In this document: positions 16,670 through 18,636 of the stretch, piece after piece
How the letters are laid out: every line of letters starts with the position of its first letter
How positions within the stretch are numbered: position 1 is the stretch's first letter
NCBI RefSeq assembly: GCF_946479415.1
Contig: NZ_CAMLFY010000086.1
Span: forward strand, 1 to 18,636
Source of the DNA: an uncultured Shinella sp.
Lineage (GTDB): Bacteria; Pseudomonadota; Alphaproteobacteria; Rhizobiales; Rhizobiaceae
DNA length: 18,636 nt
Reading direction: 5' to 3'
Notes under the pieces: generated by a model
Databases searched by the model: none
Seen by the model: only the letters and a program-made list of their open reading frames with translations
Told to the model about the DNA's origin: nothing
Position numbers and translations under genes: made by a program

Positions 16670-17053
16670 ATGACTGACGATAAAGGCATTCCCTATTTTA
16701 CGGACCTTCGAACGCATCTGGCGAATGATGGAAGTCACGCGATGCTGGACATCATCGCTCAAGGTGAACGGATGCAGATCGCGGTCGCGAGCGACCAGCT
16801 CACCATATTGATAGACCAGCTGCAGGTGCTCGGGCGCGCATGGCAGGACAAGCGAAATGCAACCAGCAGCGATGAGTATCCCGTGGCGGCGATCGCGCCG
16901 AAAGGATTTGCAGTCGGACGTCTTGAAGACCTGGGAGTTGGTTTGATGTTTCACGTTGGCGGCCCTCCGATCACAATTCAGCTGTCCGAGCCGATCGCGA
17001 AGGACGTAGCAGACGCGTTGCTGGCGGAGCTGGATCGTCCGACGAGGAAATGA
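16670..17053 (+). CDS. unknown protein on the opposite strand inside the tail operon (moron-like)
   Basis: A 127-residue acidic protein starting MTDDKGIPYF at ATG 16670, with an AAAGG sequence 7-8 bases upstream; in-frame GTG 16604 and ATG 16622 are alternatives. The composition is fully protein-like: MLDIIAQGERMQIAVASDQLTILIDQLQVLGRAW is probably strand-helix, and a glycine-rich middle (GLMFHVGGPPITIQLSEPI) precedes a C-terminal helix (AKDVADALLAELDRP). I recognise no family, signal peptide or membrane segment. It lies between the 66-aa gene and the NlpC/P60 gene, both on the minus strand. Its last 83 bases are antisense to the end of the 66-aa gene. A lone reversed gene in a structural operon is the mark of a moron, a cargo gene expressed by the lysogen, but no clear promoter was found. 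Confidence 0.7.
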   Translation: MTDDKGIPYFTDLRTHLANDGSHAMLDIIAQGERMQIAVASDQLTILIDQLQVLGRAWQDKRNATSSDEYPVAAIAPKGFAVGRLEDLGVGLMFHVGGPPITIQLSEPIAKDVADALLAELDRPTRK

Positions 17054-17171
17054 CCGCGACTTCCCCCCAAACAGGGGTCACGACGGTTTGCGACCCGTCA
17101 TCCAACAGAACCGTCAGGAACGTTGGCAGCGTACGATCGGGCGCTTGGGGGTACGTGACTTCAATCATCAT
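16971..17171 (-). CDS. small phage tail-operon protein, 66 aa
   Basis: Reads MMIEVTYPQAPDRTLPTFL and onward for 66 residues. The ATG at 17171 overlaps the stop of the DUF1833 gene as ATGA, the same junction used by its neighbours, and this is the main support. The first 45 residues look like a real beta-rich protein (LTVLLDDGSQTVVTPVWGEVAVISS). The last 15 or so (ATRLLRPSRSARTAEL) are of lower quality and lie opposite the C-terminal codons of the plus-strand gene ending at 17053. The natural gene may therefore have lost its original end when that gene arrived. A role in tail assembly is inferred from position only. Confidence 0.5.
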   Translation of the reverse strand: MMIEVTYPQAPDRTLPTFLTVLLDDGSQTVVTPVWGEVAVISSSDDPAPPATRLLRPSRSARTAEL

Positions 17172-17692
17172 AGGAACAGTCCCGGAAAATTGTTGCGCGT
17201 CATCCGGTGGCCCGGAAATGGCTCCATTTCGATTTCTTCTCGGCTGAAGATGAGCGTGATGGCATTGGCATCGATGTCGGCCGAGAGGATCTCCATGCCG
17301 AGATATTCGGCCTCGACGAGGTGGGGCGTGGCGGCGAGCACCACGGCCATGGAGATGGTCGCAATGTCGGTGTAGGACCGCACCAGACGGACCATCTCCG
17401 CGTCGAGATTTTCGAGAACGAGCGTCCCACCGGCCGGCGCGTCCTCCTTGTCGGAAGGCAGCAACGTCGAGGCGACGACCCACAGGTAAGGGTCGGTCAG
17501 CGGATTGGCGCCGCGCCATGTCGAACGGGTACCGTAGTAAAGCGGATCGGTGGACAGGCGCTCGGTATTGTCTGTCGAGAGGCGGATCGGCTTCGATAGC
17601 TGTGGGTGCGTGATCTCGAAGAGCGCGACATAGATCTCGCTGCTGGAAACCGCGTCCTGTGCCAGCCGGGCGTTGAGCGAAATAAGCCTCAT
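17168..17692 (-). CDS. phage tail protein, DUF1833 family
   Basis: A 174-residue protein with the features of DUF1833, a minor tail protein family found just before the peptidase and tip genes of siphophages. The N-terminal half contains EIYVALFEITHPQLSKPIRLSTDN, the family's strand after which ligands or contacts are exposed. The centre has LVLENLDAEMVRLVRSYTD. The C-terminus ends in MTRNNFPGLFL, matching the characteristic Phe-Pro-Gly-Leu-Phe close. Length is normal. It overlaps the upstream minor tail gene (17689-17692) and the downstream 66-aa gene (17168-17171), both by ATGA, so translation is coupled. Its exact role in the tail tip is not established for the family. Confidence 0.82.
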   Translation of the reverse strand: MRLISLNARLAQDAVSSSEIYVALFEITHPQLSKPIRLSTDNTERLSTDPLYYGTRSTWRGANPLTDPYLWVVASTLLPSDKEDAPAGGTLVLENLDAEMVRLVRSYTDIATISMAVVLAATPHLVEAEYLGMEILSADIDANAITLIFSREEIEMEPFPGHRMTRNNFPGLFL

Positions 17693-18123
17693 GGATAGAC
17701 CACCACGTCGAAATTGAACACGAAGCGCACGCCGCGAATGGTCTCTCGCGGCATCTGACCACCGAACGAGCAGAGCCAGCGGGCGGCGACGAGGATCGGC
17801 TTGCCATGGTTCGGGCCGCCGGAGATCAGGAGTGGACTGCCGCTGCTGGTGAAGAGCCCCCAGCCGTGCGTTGTCGGGTCCGGCATCCAGAATGGAAGCG
17901 TGCCCATCCGCACGGTCTCACGGTGGAATTTCTCGAAGGTCGCCTTTTCGTCGCGGCTGATGTCGATGGAAAGCGACACAGTCTTCGCGGCGGATGAGAA
18001 GCGACCAGACCAGCCGGGAGGCCCGGTCTCGGAGCGCCGCTGCTTGCGCGGATCCTGTTGCTGCGCCCCCCAGGTGCTGCGCTCCGGACGCGGAAGTTCG
18101 GTCGGCCAGGTCGGAACCGTCAT
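17689..18123 (-). CDS. phage minor tail protein
   Basis: A 144-residue protein between the tape measure and DUF1833 genes, overlapping both by ATGA. It opens MTVPTWPTELPRPERSTWGA; the Trp-Pro ... Leu-Pro-Arg-Pro start is typical of a group of short tail proteins encoded at this place in many phages of Proteobacteria. The middle (SLSIDISRDEKATFEKFHRE) and the C-terminal strands (TIRGVRFVFNFDVVVYP) fit a tail-tip or tail-terminator-like fold. It holds the position of lambda gpM, but I would not claim homology without a structure search. No catalytic motif or membrane segment is present. Confidence 0.72.
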   Translation of the reverse strand: MTVPTWPTELPRPERSTWGAQQQDPRKQRRSETGPPGWSGRFSSAAKTVSLSIDISRDEKATFEKFHRETVRMGTLPFWMPDPTTHGWGLFTSSGSPLLISGGPNHGKPILVAARWLCSFGGQMPRETIRGVRFVFNFDVVVYP

Positions 18124-18636
18124 CGTGACACCCTGGCCGGCCGGACGCCGAACTGGGACTGCATCGCAGAGCGCATGGGATTGCCACGCTGGCTGATCGC
18201 TGCGGCGCCCTGTTCGCCGATGGTGATGATCGGCTGGCGGTTTCCACGCTCGTCCGTCGTTTCGTCGTAGCTCACGACGTTGGTGCCGTAATTGTTGATG
18301 ATCGGAGCGTTGCGCGCCGGCCCGCTGCCACCCGCCGCCTGTTGCGGCCGGTAGGACTGGCGAACGTTCAGGGTAACGGGGATGGTGCGGCCATCGGGGA
18401 GCGGAACGGCAGCCTCAGTGCCGTCTTCACCGAAGATCGCAGGTTTGTCGGAAACTCCGCCCTTCGCGAAAAGCCCGACGCCCCCGCTTGAGGCATGGCG
18501 CCATTGCGGCGAGAACAGCATACCGAAAATCGATGACAGGAAGCCGCCGCCGCCGCTGGGTGCCGTGCCGCCGCTGCCGGGTGCTGTGGGGAAGAAGCTG
18601 GTCAGGCCCTTGCCGAATTCACCCATGCCGACGCCG
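18120..18636 (-). CDS. phage tape measure / tail tip protein, C-terminal part (runs off right edge)
   Basis: Only the last 171 codons are inside the window; the frame stays open through 18636, so the methionine at 18626 is internal. The visible part is low-complexity glycine- and serine-rich sequence (GSGGTAPSGGGGFLSS) followed by GLFAKGGVSDKPAIFGEDGTEAAVPLPDGR. The Gly-Glu-Asp/Ala-Gly ... Glu-Ala-Ala/Ile-Val/Met-Pro-Leu pattern is a hallmark of tape measure C-termini, which contact the tail tip. Its place directly upstream of the minor tail genes agrees. The stop overlaps the next start by ATGA (18120-18123). Confidence 0.82.
   Translation of the reverse strand, partial: GVGMGEFGKGLTSFFPTAPGSGGTAPSGGGGFLSSIFGMLFSPQWRHASSGGVGLFAKGGVSDKPAIFGEDGTEAAVPLPDGRTIPVTLNVRQSYRPQQAAGGSGPARNAPIINNYGTNVVSYDETTDERGNRQPIITIGEQGAAAISQRGNPMRSAMQSQFGVRPARVSR

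Larger units (their letters stand above)
8198..18636. mobile_element. prophage, tail-module end (continues past right edge)
   Basis: From the point where the MFS gene loses homology, all recognisable genes are phage-like. These include tape measure, minor tail, DUF1833, NlpC/P60, J-like tip protein, tail proteins and a DNA adenine methylase. Most are on the minus strand in the order usual for siphophage tails. The left boundary (about 8198-8265) is inferred from the break in the MFS gene; the attachment core cannot be fixed with only one end visible. Head, packaging, lysis, repressor and integrase genes are not in the window. Confidence 0.88.

Noticed and set aside
16580..16954. 124-codon minus-strand frame ending in an ATGA overlap with the NlpC/P60 start
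   Set aside because: The overlap is suggestive, but most of the frame is antisense to a better plus-strand protein and its N-terminal part is poor. Its last few codons could be a relic of the original upstream tail gene.

Overview
The window is a GC-rich alphaproteobacterial chromosome segment, most likely Rhizobiaceae (Rhizobium, Shinella, Ensifer or Agrobacterium type). The evidence is the parC and aspS sequences, a DUF1236 protein, CTTGAC-type promoters and high third-position GC. No RNA gene, CRISPR array or insertion sequence was seen.

Region 1 (1 to about 8197) is host chromosome. It holds the start of parC (minus), a secreted protein of unknown function (plus, 772-1968), creD (minus), a small DUF1236 secreted protein (minus), aspS (minus), a small cysteine-rich protein (minus, 6041-6364), a zinc-ribbon membrane protein (plus, 6956-7519) and the first half of an MFS transporter (plus, from 7610). 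The genes are mostly single units separated by hairpin terminators. AspRS carries a His at the position associated with non-discriminating enzymes.

Region 2 (about 8198 to the right edge) is one end of an integrated tailed phage. The MFS reading frame stops resembling its family after codon 196, so the phage appears to have inserted in the coding sequence. The first phage gene inside the boundary (8344-8826) lies behind a good rhizobial-type promoter and looks like a cargo gene. It converges on a Dam-type DNA adenine methylase. The remaining phage genes on the minus strand form a siphophage tail module. In transcription order they are: tape measure C-terminus, minor tail protein, DUF1833 protein, a 66-aa protein, NlpC/P60 peptidase, a long J-like tip protein, an SGNH-esterase-like tail protein, a lectin-fold-like protein and the methylase. 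The genes from tape measure to J-like protein are joined by ATGA overlaps, except for one gap. That gap is occupied by a gene on the opposite strand (16670-17053), whose 3' end runs antisense into the 66-aa gene.

The most unusual points are the antisense gene in the tail operon, the prophage edge inside an MFS gene with a cargo gene on its own promoter, the tail esterase with a shifted Asp-His motif, and a 56-codon coding-like frame at 9671-9838 with no ordinary start codon. Integrase, head and packaging genes and the second attachment site lie outside the window.
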